A stretch of 64,000 nucleotides of DNA from Microcaldota archaeon (GTDB lineage: Archaea; Micrarchaeota; Micrarchaeia; Micrarchaeales; Micrarchaeaceae), in NCBI GenBank assembly GCA_021799635.1, contig JAJZAB010000003.1, positions 30,153 to 94,152 on the forward strand, given 5' to 3'. The notes under the pieces were generated by a model, which worked only from the letters and a program-made list of their open reading frames with translations, did not search any database and was not told the DNA's origin. Positions 1 to 8,367 of this stretch are shown here, piece after piece. Every line of letters starts with the position of its first letter. Position 1 is the first letter of the stretch. Position numbers and translations under genes: made by a program.

Positions 1-15
1 TAAATCATCTGGCAT
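1..15 (-). CDS. Start of an unknown protein, cut by the window edge
   Basis: On the minus strand an ATG at 15-13 follows a purine-rich stretch (AGTGATAACT) and opens a frame reading MPDDL before the window ends. It lies 12 bases downstream of the stop of the winged-helix gene, so the two probably form an operon. Only five codons are visible and no function can be proposed. Confidence 0.35.
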
Positions 16-26
16 AGTTATCACTA

Positions 27-461
27 TTATTTGTTTGTTTCAGCTTTATCACCAACTTTATCCCAAATTCTTTTCAATTCGCTTTCAATTAGATTATTTG
101 GCACAAAATGATAGCTAAGGTTATTCTTTACTGTTTGCTTTATTTGACCCTTATCGCGTAGGAATTTTAACCATGGCGCAAGAGATCCTTCCTTCATACC
201 TAATTCATCTAGTAACTCTTTGTTTGGCACTTCTATTTCATTAGTATAACCTGCTACTTTTGCATAAACTTTTCCTACGAGATAAAGAACTATTTTATCC
301 TCTCCTCCTAACTTATTATGATGCGCCAAAATTACTTTACCTTCCGGTGTTAGCATAATCATTTTCTTGGCAAGCTCAAAATTCCTTTCTAGTGCATTTC
401 CACTATCAACTGTCATTCCTTCTCTGACTATATCCCCGAACTCTTTTCCTTCTTTAGCCAT
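27..461 (-). CDS. Small winged-helix-like protein, unknown target
   Basis: A 144-residue soluble protein. The middle (about residues 55-108) reads as a helix-turn-helix followed by a wing: a helical stretch around KIVLYLVGKVYAKV, then NKELLDELGMKEGSLAPWLK and FLRDKGQIKQT, the pattern of an archaeal winged helix with a predicted recognition helix near residues 91-101. The start is supported by GGTGAT four bases upstream of the ATG. It lies divergent from the HerA-like gene at the left end of the accessory island and may regulate it or its own operon, which is inference. No specific family was recognised, and there is no enzyme motif or signal peptide. Confidence 0.6.
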   Translation of the reverse strand: MAKEGKEFGDIVREGMTVDSGNALERNFELAKKMIMLTPEGKVILAHHNKLGGEDKIVLYLVGKVYAKVAGYTNEIEVPNKELLDELGMKEGSLAPWLKFLRDKGQIKQTVKNNLSYHFVPNNLIESELKRIWDKVGDKAETNK

Positions 462-683
462 ATTATCACCATAGCTATATTAAACATTAACATTATTAAA
501 TGTTGTGTCTAAAAATAGAACATTTAAGTATAATAAGCTAAATATAATAATTACACTATTTTAGTGAAAATACTACACATTCACATTCTTCAGCACTCCA
601 TTTGCCAACAGAAACAGCAAATAACCCCCTTTATCCTCATAAGAATACGCCTTTTTTCTCAAGGCGTTGGCCTTTCCAAAACC

Positions 684-692
684 TTTAAATAA
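684..692 (+). promoter_or_regulatory. TATA box of the HerA-like operon
   Basis: TTTAAATAA lies 43 bases before the TTG start at 727, a plausible archaeal TATA spacing with a leader of about 10-18 bases. A G-run at 716-721 sits just before the start codon and may serve as a ribosome binding site. Confidence 0.4.
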
Positions 693-726
693 TTAATACT
701 ACGCGAACTTAGCAAGGGGGGTTCAA

Positions 727-2868
727 TTGGTACTTCTTGCAGCTTCAGCAACTAACCTTATCTACAACTTCTGGCTTTACTCAGCATATCTCTTCTTTCT
801 CCTTGTAATCACTATATCGATAGAATACTATCCAAAGACTTCAAAGAAGGCTATAGACGAGTTCTTCGCCTATACTAAAAAAGGTCGCAAAGGAGTGGCT
901 AAATTAGGAGATTTTCTTCTATACTTCTTCATAACACAGCTTCTATACATATTCTTCTTTCTTATCCTATCATTCTGGCTCTATTTCATCATTTCATTGC
1001 CGATATCTTACACTATAGCACTTTACTCTGAATCATTCAAGAAGCACCGTCACAACGGCATCCAGATAGGTTACGAATGCCCACACCCAATAGGCATGGA
1101 GACAACGCAAGGAGTAACACTGGAAGGAAAAGTGCAGCCTGCAACAGTAAAAATATCGACTTCTGGCTCAAAAGGTATCTATGACCTGCAAACAAAATCA
1201 GAGCCAAATCCGCATACAATGTTAATAGGAGAGTCAGGTTCAGGCAAGACAAATCTAACATTAACGTTCCTGACAAGGAGCTACTCCAAATTCGGAATAC
1301 CATTCCTGATAATGGACTGGCCTGGGTCATACAAGCATTCAGGCATAGATGTGAACACCTGGAGAGTGCCTACAAATCTAAAGATAAACCCATTTCCATT
1401 GCGTGGTATGTCAATAGAACGCAGAGCAGGAATAGCTTCGGAGTTACTACAAGTATCATTAGCATTAACTGATCTTCAAGCCCAGAAAGTAAGGGAAACG
1501 CTAGTTGACATGTATAATTAGGATAAAGAGCCTACAATAAGGACTCTTCATGATAGATTGCTTGCTGAGGCTGACAAGGAGCGCTACAAGGAGATGAAGT
1601 TGCAGCTCAGGTACATTACAAATAAGTTAAGGCAGGCATATGAGATATTCGGCTACGAATCAAGCGAATTCTGGGATAACTACGACAAGACATGCAATAT
1701 AGTGGACATGGAAGGATTGACTGACATAGAGAAGAAGCTTGTCACACACACGATAATGCAGAGAATAATTGAAGAATTCAAAGTTCAGGATAGAATCAAG
1801 CTCTATATAGCGCTTGACGATGCATACCAGGCAATTGCGAATTACAACAACAAGGAGACCAACATAACAAAAATGGTAAGGGAAGGAAGAAAGTATGGGT
1901 TTGGACTGCTTATATCTACCCAACTACTTGAGGACTTGCCTGCAGCTATAATTGCCAATACCTCTGTCAAGTTTGTAATGTCATACCATGAACCTATAGC
2001 ATTGGACAAGATACAGAAGATGCTTGTATTCACTGAAGTGGAGAAGTCTCTGCTCCATAGGATGCTAGTCGGAAGCTGCATGCTCTTCGACCAGAACGCC
2101 ATACAGAATGGGATGCCGCATCCTGCCTTCATTGAGGTGGACCAGATAACAAGGAATGAGAAGGATAAGCTGAAAGAGAGCATTAAACGCTTGAAGATAG
2201 ACAAAGCCTATGATTTCCCTAAGGATACAATACCTAATAGAGAAATGCATGCAGTGATAAGACAGCTTGATATTCCAAGTGTGAGCGTGTATAGATTCCT
2301 TGTCGCATTTGAAAGGACGAAGAACATTACTGAGGCACATGCAATGCTGAAGAGTAAGAAGTGGATTACTAGTAAAACGACTTTATATGGAAATAATAGT
2401 AAACCATCATTACAACAGAGAGCCATAGATTCAGGATATTTTGCAGATGGAAAGTTAACTGAGAAAGCTGTGAGGTTATTGGATCCCTATTTGTTAATTC
2501 AGAAGCAAGGAGCGAACAAAGGAAGCGAGGAGCACGTAAGCCTGATGCAGAATACTATAAGGATGATACAGGATACTGGTAATTTTGCATTTGTCTTGAA
2601 GGAAAGAGAAGCCTTTGATGTAGGCGAGTTGCAAACTGATGTAAAAGTAAAAGGCTTGTGGGATTATTACAGAGTCAATGCCTATGAGATCCAGACCAAT
2701 GCAATAAAGAGCGAGATAATACGATGCATGGAGAAAGCTAAGGATCAGGATACGGATTTGATCTTTGTAACAAACAGCCAGAAGACTAAGGAGGAGATTG
2801 AAAGACTAACAAACAATGAGTATAAATGTTTGAAGCTGCCAATAGCTAATGACGTTGTGGTTATATGA
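727..2868 (+). pseudogene. Membrane-anchored HerA/VirB4-like ATPase with in-frame TAG
   Basis: One reading frame of 714 codons is broken by a single TAG at 1519-1521; the frame is identical on both sides and the protein pattern continues. Residues 1-105 hold two or three hydrophobic segments around LYSAYLFFLLVITISI and FFLILSFWLYFIISL. The Walker A is GESGSGKT (about residue 168). After the stop, LYIALDDAYQAIANYN is a Walker B-like strand, followed by REGRKYGFGLLISTQ, the sensor-type STQ typical of HerA/FtsK/VirB4 pumps. The TTG start follows a G-run. TAG is an ordinary stop for prpD, uS10 and RNase Z here, so general recoding is unlikely. It is a nonsense mutation, a sequence error, or two independently made halves. 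The 3' end overlaps the DUF3800 gene by ATGA. Similar membrane ATPases serve in conjugation or defence. Confidence 0.7.
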
Positions 2869-3584
2869 AGATAATCTTTATAGATGAATCCGATAAGCAA
2901 AAGGGCAAAGGCGGAAAATATTTCTTTGTCTTATGTGGGTTGATAATAGACTCTGAATGTTTGCTGGAGGTCGAGCGAAGAATAGAACTCATAAAAGAAA
3001 AATATGGATTCAAAACTCTTAAAGAGCTCCGAAAAGTGGATAAGAGCTTAAAGCTTGCGGTCACTAAGGTAATCTGTGAAGTATTAAGGAAATATGATGC
3101 AACAATCATTTCTTCTGGCATTGGTAGAGTTTCATTAAGGGATATGGACAACCCAACAAGCAAATATAAAGATGCTTTATATTTCTTAGCTGAACGCTAC
3201 TGGTGGTATTTGCGTGGGCATAAAACATCTGGGATGGTCATTTTAGATAGCGTCGACAAGGAAACTGAAAAAAGTGCTTCAAAGTGGTTCTTCGAGTTTG
3301 TGCACAATAAGGAAATGAGCATGTACGGTGAACAGAAAGGGAATATGATAGATAGAGTCCATCCTGCATTGCTATTTTCCAATGACGTTTATACTAACAT
3401 TCTTCAAGTAACAGATCTGATTGCCCTTTCACTAAATGCTGCAATATGGAATCGTGTAAGTGCAGGCGAAAGTTGGAGTATAGAGGAATTGCCATCTCAC
3501 AACGAATTTCTTGAGATATACTGGCCTCTGTTCAACAGCAATGGTAAAAGGGTGGATGGTTATGGCTTGAAATGGTGGTCATAA
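2865..3584 (+). CDS. DUF3800 family protein
   Basis: A 239-residue protein starting MKIIFIDESD, the N-terminal strand typical of DUF3800 with conserved Asp and Glu. Downstream it carries VILDSVDKETEKSA and, near the C-terminus, SNDVYTNILQVTDLIALSL, the family's late LQ-x-D-L-x-A motif. DUF3800 proteins have an RNase H-like pattern of acidic residues and are common in mobile and defence islands; their biochemistry is poorly known. The ATG overlaps the stop of the upstream HerA-like ATPase (ATGA), so the two are translationally coupled and probably act together. This gene is intact although its partner is interrupted. Confidence 0.75.
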   Translation: MKIIFIDESDKQKGKGGKYFFVLCGLIIDSECLLEVERRIELIKEKYGFKTLKELRKVDKSLKLAVTKVICEVLRKYDATIISSGIGRVSLRDMDNPTSKYKDALYFLAERYWWYLRGHKTSGMVILDSVDKETEKSASKWFFEFVHNKEMSMYGEQKGNMIDRVHPALLFSNDVYTNILQVTDLIALSLNAAIWNRVSAGESWSIEELPSHNEFLEIYWPLFNSNGKRVDGYGLKWWS

Positions 3585-3587
3585 AAT

Positions 3588-4022
3588 TTATGCATGTAAC
3601 TGTTTCTTGGGTTTTGGTTCTTCATTATTTTCTAGATAGATTTCTTCTGAATCTATGCGCCTCAATCCTTTAAGTTCGGCCCAAGCATTATTTGTTTCGA
3701 CTTTAATTTTGCTACTATAATGTTTTTTGAGTTGTTCTAATATCTTTTTTTTCATATAGTGATACATTTCTGCACCAAATTCACTAAAGAAACCTTGCCC
3801 GATAGCAAGGCTAATTCCAATGCCTACGCCTAATGCAATCGTCATTACTTCAGATTCGCCTTTTTCGACCTCTACGCGTAATGGGATATTATATTTTTGT
3901 GATGAAAATGTGAGCTTGTTAAATATCCACATTGATCTATAAACTTTGCTTCTTACTGAAGTACCGGTATAAGTTATGCGCATCATGGGGATTTTGCTAC
4001 TTTTAAATTCTGAGTAATCCAT
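3588..4022 (-). CDS. Small protein with a glycine-rich hydrophobic segment
   Basis: A 144-residue protein of unknown family. The ATG at 4022 is preferred over one 45 bases further upstream because AGGTGA stands five bases before it. Residues 60-82 form a hydrophobic, glycine-spaced stretch (MTIALGVGIGISLAIGQGFF), either a single membrane pass or an amphipathic insertion segment. It is preceded by a basic/aromatic region and followed by a charged C-terminus ending in KPKKQ. It runs convergently with the DUF3800 gene, their ends only three bases apart. A membrane-acting toxin or effector is possible but unsupported by homology that I can see. Confidence 0.45.
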   Translation of the reverse strand: MDYSEFKSSKIPMMRITYTGTSVRSKVYRSMWIFNKLTFSSQKYNIPLRVEVEKGESEVMTIALGVGIGISLAIGQGFFSEFGAEMYHYMKKKILEQLKKHYSSKIKVETNNAWAELKGLRRIDSEEIYLENNEEPKPKKQLHA

Positions 4023-4120
4023 ATCTTCACCTAGCATTAATTTTTTATTCGTTAAAATATATAACACTAACCCTTTTTCCTACAGTCGCACATATCGTTA
4101 ATCACAAACCTTCTTTTACC

Positions 4121-4190
4121 CCCATTTTCACCACGCTCAAACCCCTCAAACAATGTACACACCCCCTCCTTTTCCAGTGTACCTTCACAG
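4121..4190. repeat. Diverged island repeat, copy E (weak)
   Basis: This C/T-rich stretch contains CTCAAACAATGTACACACC and then CTCCTTTTCCAGTGTACC, matching in order the CTCAACACAGTACATCACC and CCTTCTCCAAC blocks of the copy at 5233-5306. The region up to 4266 also has several GTACAC/GTGTAC half-sites in opposite orientation (near 4155, 4181, 4213 and 4251). No convincing gene lies between 4023 and 4328. Confidence 0.3.
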
Positions 4191-4328
4191 AATCTTGTCA
4201 AGGGAAAGAAAGAGGTACACAGGGTTGGGAGGAGATATAGAGTGTGTACCTTTAAGCTAAATAGAATCAAACATTACTGCGCGAATCGCTTCAACTAAAG
4301 CTTTATTCCTTCCTTACCAAGTCCTTCT

Positions 4329-4979
4329 ATGCCCTACACCCTCTCCAACTCGTCATTATCACTAATGGAAGACTGCAACCGCTGCTTCTATCTTGACAAG
4401 CACAAGCTCTGGAAGCGTCCAAATGGCATATTCCCATCTCTTCCATCAGGCATGGACATGATACTCAAGAGGCACTTTGACAGCTACATAAACAAGGGCA
4501 GGCTTCCTCCTGAGCTTGGCAAGGAGCTTGATCCAAGGCACTACAAACTCTATAAAGACAAAGCGAAGCTGAATGAGTGGAGGGATTGAAGAAAGGGATT
4601 GAGATGGAGCGACAGCAGGGGCAACACGCTCACAGGCGCAATAGACAACATACTGGTAAGGAACAACAGGCTCATAGTGCTTTACTACAAGACCCGTGGC
4701 TTCGAACTCAAGGATGACACCCACACACATTATCAGAGCCAGATTGACATATACAACCTATTGCTTGAGAAGTCTGGATACGCTACAGAGAAGTACGGCT
4801 TCCTGCCATTCTATGTGCCTGATAAAGTGGAGAAGGATGGCTCGGTGATATTCAAGACAACGCTAAAGAAGATGAGAGTGGATAAGAGGAATGCATTAAG
4901 GCTGTTTAATAGGGCGATAAGGCTGCTGGAGGGGAGGTGTCCTAAGAAAGGTTGTGAGTGGTGCGAGAGGGTTGGTTAA
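4329..4979 (+). pseudogene. Decayed PD-(D/E)XK nuclease with in-frame TGA and lost active-site Asp
   Basis: Frames 4329-4589 and 4599-4979 are the same frame separated by a TGA at 4587-4589; reading it as Trp gives EWRDWRKGLRW, so a TGG-to-TGA change is likely. The N-terminus has a CNRCFYLDKHKLWKRP motif (CxxC, RecB/Cas4-like) and the C-terminus CPKKGCEWCERVG supplies more cysteines. The nuclease core is GAIDNILVRNNRLIVLYYKTRG; the family's motif is D-x-K, but here the expected Asp is Tyr (TAC TAC AAG). Two independent lesions argue for a dead gene. The intact minus-strand gene at 8368-9072 is a distant relative that keeps DYK. Its 5' end resembles the island repeat. Confidence 0.7.
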
Positions 4980-4983
4980 GGTT

Positions 4984-5205
4984 TTAATCCTTTTCTTGCT
5001 CGTACTTTCTAGTATCGATTACTGTCTGCCTATGAGCCCTCTTTTCACCAAAGCCTTTTTTTCTATACTTTATCTCCTGAAATTCATGATAAAGGATTAT
5101 GTCACGCTGTTTTTTATATTTCTTTGAAAGCCACGCTTGGTTCAACGGTATCTTCAACTTGCTAATCGCAACTTTTGGATATATTTGCGTGTCCTTGTAG
5201 ATCAC
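4984..5205 (-). CDS. Small unknown protein with HE-x-x-E-I motif, possibly truncated
   Basis: A 73-residue frame with a GTG start. Its middle reads ILYHEFQEIKYRKKG and then EKRAHRQTVIDT; the HExxE and later AH spacing resemble small zincin-like proteins of archaeal toxin loci. The frame is open upstream of the GTG, adding a CxxC (NCEKCYN) before a TAA, so the true N-terminus may have been lost. It ends five bases after the decayed nuclease, convergent with it. No family was firmly recognised. Confidence 0.35.
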   Translation of the reverse strand: MIYKDTQIYPKVAISKLKIPLNQAWLSKKYKKQRDIILYHEFQEIKYRKKGFGEKRAHRQTVIDTRKYEQEKD

Positions 5206-5232
5206 ATTGTAGCACTTTTCACAATTACTTTA

Positions 5233-5306
5233 CCATGAACCCTTCATCCACCCGCCGCCGCCTCTCAACACAGTACATCACCTACCTTCTCCAACGCATC
5301 ATTAAG
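5233..5306. repeat. Diverged island repeat, copy A
   Basis: The key blocks are CATCCACCCGCCGCCGCC, CTCTCAACACAGTACATCAC and CTACCTTCTCCAACGCATCA. The copies at 6030-6095 and 7471-7530 share the same blocks in the same order and orientation, about 80 percent identical by eye over the best 43 bases against copy C. It lies just upstream of the DUF6516/HTH module. Confidence 0.6.
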
Positions 5307-5357
5307 AAAGCATTAAATATTTAACTGTTTATATTAATTAACATATAAGGTTAATTT

Positions 5358-5669
5358 ATGTCAGAGGAGTCGTACACTTTGGTGAGGGATTTAGAAAGTG
5401 GCGATATCGTAAGACTGGATTTTAGATGGAATATGAGCAAAAATAAGATAGTCGACTTTACGATAAATGTAAGCCTTATTGATGGCGAGAATATGATGGA
5501 AGTATACAGGATAGATACAAAGCATGGTTATCCGCATGAGCACAGGTTCTGGAAGGAACAGAAGCCAAAGAGATTAGACATGGACTACAGTAAGTTATTC
5601 ATGGAGAAGAAAGAAGAGGTTTTAGAGAATTATCATAAATGGATAGCATTGTTTAAACAAAATAGGTGA
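5358..5669 (+). CDS. DUF6516 (TumE-like) toxin candidate
   Basis: A 103-residue protein. The core YRIDTKHGYPHEHRFW matches the short Y-R-x-D-x-x-H-G-x-P-H-x-H signature of DUF6516/TumE-like toxins, preceded by beta-strand-rich sequence and followed by a helical tail. It is encoded four bases upstream of an HTH protein, the usual partner arrangement. Upstream lie a TTAATTAA palindrome (5334-5341), a TATA-like ATATAAGG and AAGGTTAA before the ATG. Toxin activity is inferred from family and context. Confidence 0.6.
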   Translation: MSEESYTLVRDLESGDIVRLDFRWNMSKNKIVDFTINVSLIDGENMMEVYRIDTKHGYPHEHRFWKEQKPKRLDMDYSKLFMEKKEEVLENYHKWIALFKQNR

Positions 5670-5673
5670 GAGA

Positions 5674-6006
5674 ATGGACAAAATAGATAAAATGATGAGC
5701 AGGATGTTGGATTATGCAATAGCAAATCCAGGAAACGCACCAAACAGAGTATTGATAGTCAACTTTAGCACTAGCAGCATAGAGAAGATCCTCACACCGG
5801 CACGCTTGGAAATACTTAAAGTCATACTTCATGACAAACCAAAGACTGTTGGAAGGCTTACTGCTTTGCTAAAACGACCTAAGGAATCAGTGTCAAGAGA
5901 TATGAGGATACTGTCAAACTATGGATTACTGTCATTTGTTCGGGTAGGCAGGGAGAAGATGCCAAAAGTTGAGAAGGACGTAATAACTATGCCATTAACG
6001 GTTTAG
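5674..6006 (+). CDS. HTH transcriptional regulator, probable antitoxin of the DUF6516 module
   Basis: A 110-residue winged-helix protein. LTPARLEILKVILHDKP, then KTVGRLTALLKRPKESVSRD (recognition helix) and MRILSNYGLLSFVRVGR (wing) form an ArsR/MarR-like domain of the HVO_A0114 type often found beside DUF6516 proteins. The four-base gap to the toxin gene shows a shared transcript. As antitoxin it would be expected to bind the toxin and repress the promoter near 5330-5350. The stop at 6006 is followed at once by copy B of the island repeat. Confidence 0.65.
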   Translation: MDKIDKMMSRMLDYAIANPGNAPNRVLIVNFSTSSIEKILTPARLEILKVILHDKPKTVGRLTALLKRPKESVSRDMRILSNYGLLSFVRVGREKMPKVEKDVITMPLTV

Positions 6007-6029
6007 AATGTAAATCAATAACCCCCTCA

Positions 6030-6095
6030 GTCATCCTCCACCCTCACCTCTCAACCCAGGACATGACTTCTCTCTCTAACCCTCTCAAGTATCAC
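6030..6095. repeat. Diverged island repeat, copy B
   Basis: It contains TCATCCTCCACCCTCACC, CTCTCAACCCAGGACATGAC and TTCTCTCTCTAACCCTCTC. It begins 23 bases after the stop of the HTH gene and ends before the promoter of the AbiEii gene, so it separates the two toxin-antitoxin modules. Confidence 0.6.
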
Positions 6096-6178
6096 TCACA
6101 TTCTATTATAAAGCGCACGTAGCCGATAGGTTTTTATATTATACCAAACTTATATTTTAGTATAATTTAGGTAATATT

Positions 6179-6832
6179 ATGGTGGAGCCGATTGAACTGG
6201 CACTTAAGAGCGAAGAACAGGTACGGTTAGCACGGCTGCAAGATGTTGTAGTCCAAGTTCTATTTGAATTGGACCAGAAGTTAGTAATGCATGGAGGTAC
6301 AGCAATATGGCGATGCTATAATGGCAATAGATTCTCAGAGGACATAGACTTGTATGCCAGCGATAAGGCAATAGAATCATTAGTAAACCAGCTTCCATGG
6401 CAGCAGACAAAAAGAGGCCTCAGATTGGATTACCCTAAATATAGTGATAGCAATAGAGAATTCTATCTATCCAATGAATTCTCAAAAGTCAAAGTGCAGG
6501 TGCAAAAACCGGTAAAAGGATTAAAAGCAATACAAATGCCTTACAAAAAAGCCGACGGCACCAATTTTGTGATAAATACGATCTCGGTTAATGATTTTAT
6601 TTTTGAAAAGATTACGGCTTATGAAAGCAGATATTACATTAGGGATTTGTATGACATATACCACATGATTATAGGTTATCCAATTAATTCAAAATCAAAA
6701 ACTGGCTTAAAAAAATTCCTAAGACGCATAAAAGAACCAAAAGAGGCAAATTCATTAAGAGAGTTTGTCTATGTGGGCAATGCACCAAGTTTTGATGAAA
6801 TGATTAAAGCAATTAAATGGAGATTGGAATGA
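6179..6832 (+). CDS. abiEii: AbiEii-type nucleotidyltransferase toxin
   Basis: A 217-residue nucleotidyltransferase-fold protein. The signature MHGGTAIWRCYNGNRFSEDI contains the GG helix cap and leads into DIDLY, the paired metal-binding Asp residues. ITAYESRYYIRDLYDIYHM is the conserved C-terminal K/R...RDxxD motif of AbiEii/AbiGii toxins, which modify tRNA or other targets to stop growth. An AT-rich promoter with TTTATATTATA lies at about 6131-6143. The toxin gene comes first and the antitoxin second, the reverse of the common AbiEi-AbiEii order. The stop overlaps the antitoxin start. Confidence 0.8.
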   Translation: MVEPIELALKSEEQVRLARLQDVVVQVLFELDQKLVMHGGTAIWRCYNGNRFSEDIDLYASDKAIESLVNQLPWQQTKRGLRLDYPKYSDSNREFYLSNEFSKVKVQVQKPVKGLKAIQMPYKKADGTNFVINTISVNDFIFEKITAYESRYYIRDLYDIYHMIIGYPINSKSKTGLKKFLRRIKEPKEANSLREFVYVGNAPSFDEMIKAIKWRLE

Positions 6833-7470
6833 AATACATTGGAAAATTAATTGAAACATTTAACAGCCCGTCTTTTCCCGTTTTTACAATTAATGATGTT
6901 AAATTGCTTTTTACAGGGACTTCGATGACCGATGGGTATCTACACCTGATGATGCATAATCTCCTGAAAAAACGCAAAATTACGCGAATTACGCGTGGTG
7001 TATACACTTTCCATAATAACGAGGCGCTGGTTGCTGGTTTTGCCTTTTCTCCATTTTATTTCGGTTTGGAGCATGCGCTTAGAATTCATAAATTTTCACT
7101 ACAAGTTACAAATCCATTAGTAATAACCTCTAGGAATGTAAGAAATGGAGTAAAACATTTTTCTGGCAGGAATTACGTGGTTTATAAACTGCCTGCAAAG
7201 TACTTGTTTGGATATGCTTTGAAAAATTATGCTGATATGTGGATACCAGTCTCGGACATAGAAAAGACAGTAATAGATATGATTTATTTCAAAATTGCTA
7301 TAAGAGATGAAATATGGCCAAAGCTCCTGAAAGAGATTAACACGCAGAAGCTTAAGAATTATCTAAAGAACTATAATCCAAGATTTAGAAGCAAAGTTAT
7401 CAATATAATCGCCATATCAAAGGCCAGGAACATTGCTAATATCCGGGAGCTCGAAAAAAGTCGAGTTTGA
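6829..7470 (+). CDS. abiEi: AbiEi-type antitoxin
   Basis: A 213-residue partner of the toxin. The ATG at 6829 overlaps the toxin stop (ATGA) and is preferred over the in-frame ATG at 6817. Residues 18-62 form the AbiEi winged helix (FTINDVKLLFTGTSMTDGYL, then HNLLKKRKITRITRGVYTF). The rest matches the AbiEi C-terminal domain, with FYFGLEHALRIHKF, a short VITSRN strand and the late IPVSDIEKTVIDMIYF motif. Such antitoxins bind inverted repeats at their own promoter. Copy C of the island repeat starts directly after the stop. Confidence 0.75.
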   Translation: MKYIGKLIETFNSPSFPVFTINDVKLLFTGTSMTDGYLHLMMHNLLKKRKITRITRGVYTFHNNEALVAGFAFSPFYFGLEHALRIHKFSLQVTNPLVITSRNVRNGVKHFSGRNYVVYKLPAKYLFGYALKNYADMWIPVSDIEKTVIDMIYFKIAIRDEIWPKLLKEINTQKLKNYLKNYNPRFRSKVINIIAISKARNIANIRELEKSRV

Positions 7471-7530
7471 CCTTTCGCCCTCACCCCTCAACCCAGGGCA
7501 TCACCTATACTCTCCAACTCATTATTATCT
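7471..7530. repeat. Diverged island repeat, copy C
   Basis: It contains CGCCCTCACC, CCTCAACCCAGGGCATCACC and TATACTCTCCAACTCATTAT. The last block also matches the first codons of the decayed nuclease at 4340-4363 (CTCTCCAACTCGTCATTATC). It closes the AbiE unit; the next gene starts at 7644 in more typical chromosomal sequence. Confidence 0.6.
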
Positions 7531-7643
7531 AAATATCTACCTCTCAAAGCCTCTAATAATTATGGTTCTTGAAGGAGTGCCTGAAAATAAAGCCAAGGAG
7601 TGCAAACGCTTAATAATATAGTCTCAAAATTTGTATTGCTTTT

Positions 7644-8327
7644 ATGGTTAACGTTCTGATCTCAGGGGGTGGCGTAAAGTCTGACACAAGGCTTGCCAAA
7701 CTAATAGTTTCGCTTATTCCAAGGAATGGAAGATTACTCTATATACCAGTTGCAATGCCGACAAACAAATACAGTTTTGGCCAATGCTATGACTGGGTAA
7801 CTGCAATATTCAGGCGCTATGAACTTGTGAGAATTGATATGATGACAGATCTTAGTGACAGAAAGTATGAAGACATTGCAAAATATTCCGCGGTTTTCAT
7901 AGGTGGTGGAAACACTTTCCATCTATTGAACTTGATAAGAAAAACCGGCTTTGATCGCTTGCTTGTAGAGTACATAAAAAGCAATAAGCCAGTCTATGGC
8001 GGCAGCGCAGGAGCCATACTACTTGGTAAGGATATAGGCACAGCCTACTTTGGCGGTGATGCTGACAAGAACGAGGTTGGAATAAAGGATTTAAAGGGAT
8101 TAAATTTTGTAAAAGGTTATTCGATAGCTTGCCATCAAAATAAGAAAAGCGATGTGAATGACGCAATGAGGTATTCGGTCAAAACTAGAATACCCACAAT
8201 ATCCCTTCCAGACGGAACAGGCTTGCACGTCAAGGGCAAAAGAATACTTGTAGTTGGGCCAAACTCTGCCACTGTCTTCAAAGGAAAGACGAGAAAAGTA
8301 TTCAAAGCCGGTTCTCTAATAATATAA
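7644..8327 (+). CDS. Peptidase S51 family (dipeptidase E-like) protein
   Basis: A 227-residue class I glutamine-amidotransferase-fold peptidase. The nucleophile elbow is VYGGSAGAILLG (Ser of GSAGA, near residue 119), preceded by AVFIGGGNTFHLLNLIRKTG, the characteristic S51 GGGNT motif. ACHQNKKSD supplies the region of the catalytic His. S51 enzymes cleave Asp-X dipeptides or process cyanophycin. The length matches the family (about 220-240) and there is no signal peptide. It stands alone on the plus strand with a short leader and marks the return to ordinary chromosomal composition after the accessory island. Confidence 0.8.
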   Translation: MVNVLISGGGVKSDTRLAKLIVSLIPRNGRLLYIPVAMPTNKYSFGQCYDWVTAIFRRYELVRIDMMTDLSDRKYEDIAKYSAVFIGGGNTFHLLNLIRKTGFDRLLVEYIKSNKPVYGGSAGAILLGKDIGTAYFGGDADKNEVGIKDLKGLNFVKGYSIACHQNKKSDVNDAMRYSVKTRIPTISLPDGTGLHVKGKRILVVGPNSATVFKGKTRKVFKAGSLII

Positions 8328-8367
8328 AAAGCCTGGCGTGGCTAGAGCTGCCATTCATCTTTGAGGA

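Noticed and set aside
4067..4270. 67-codon minus-strand frame
   Set aside because: It lies in low-complexity C/T-rich repeat sequence, and no start signal or conserved pattern is visible.
4587..4589. UGA read as Trp as a general code change
   Set aside because: TGA ends many intact genes here (for example GGGP synthase, the Rqc2-like gene and AbiEii), so recoding is not supported.
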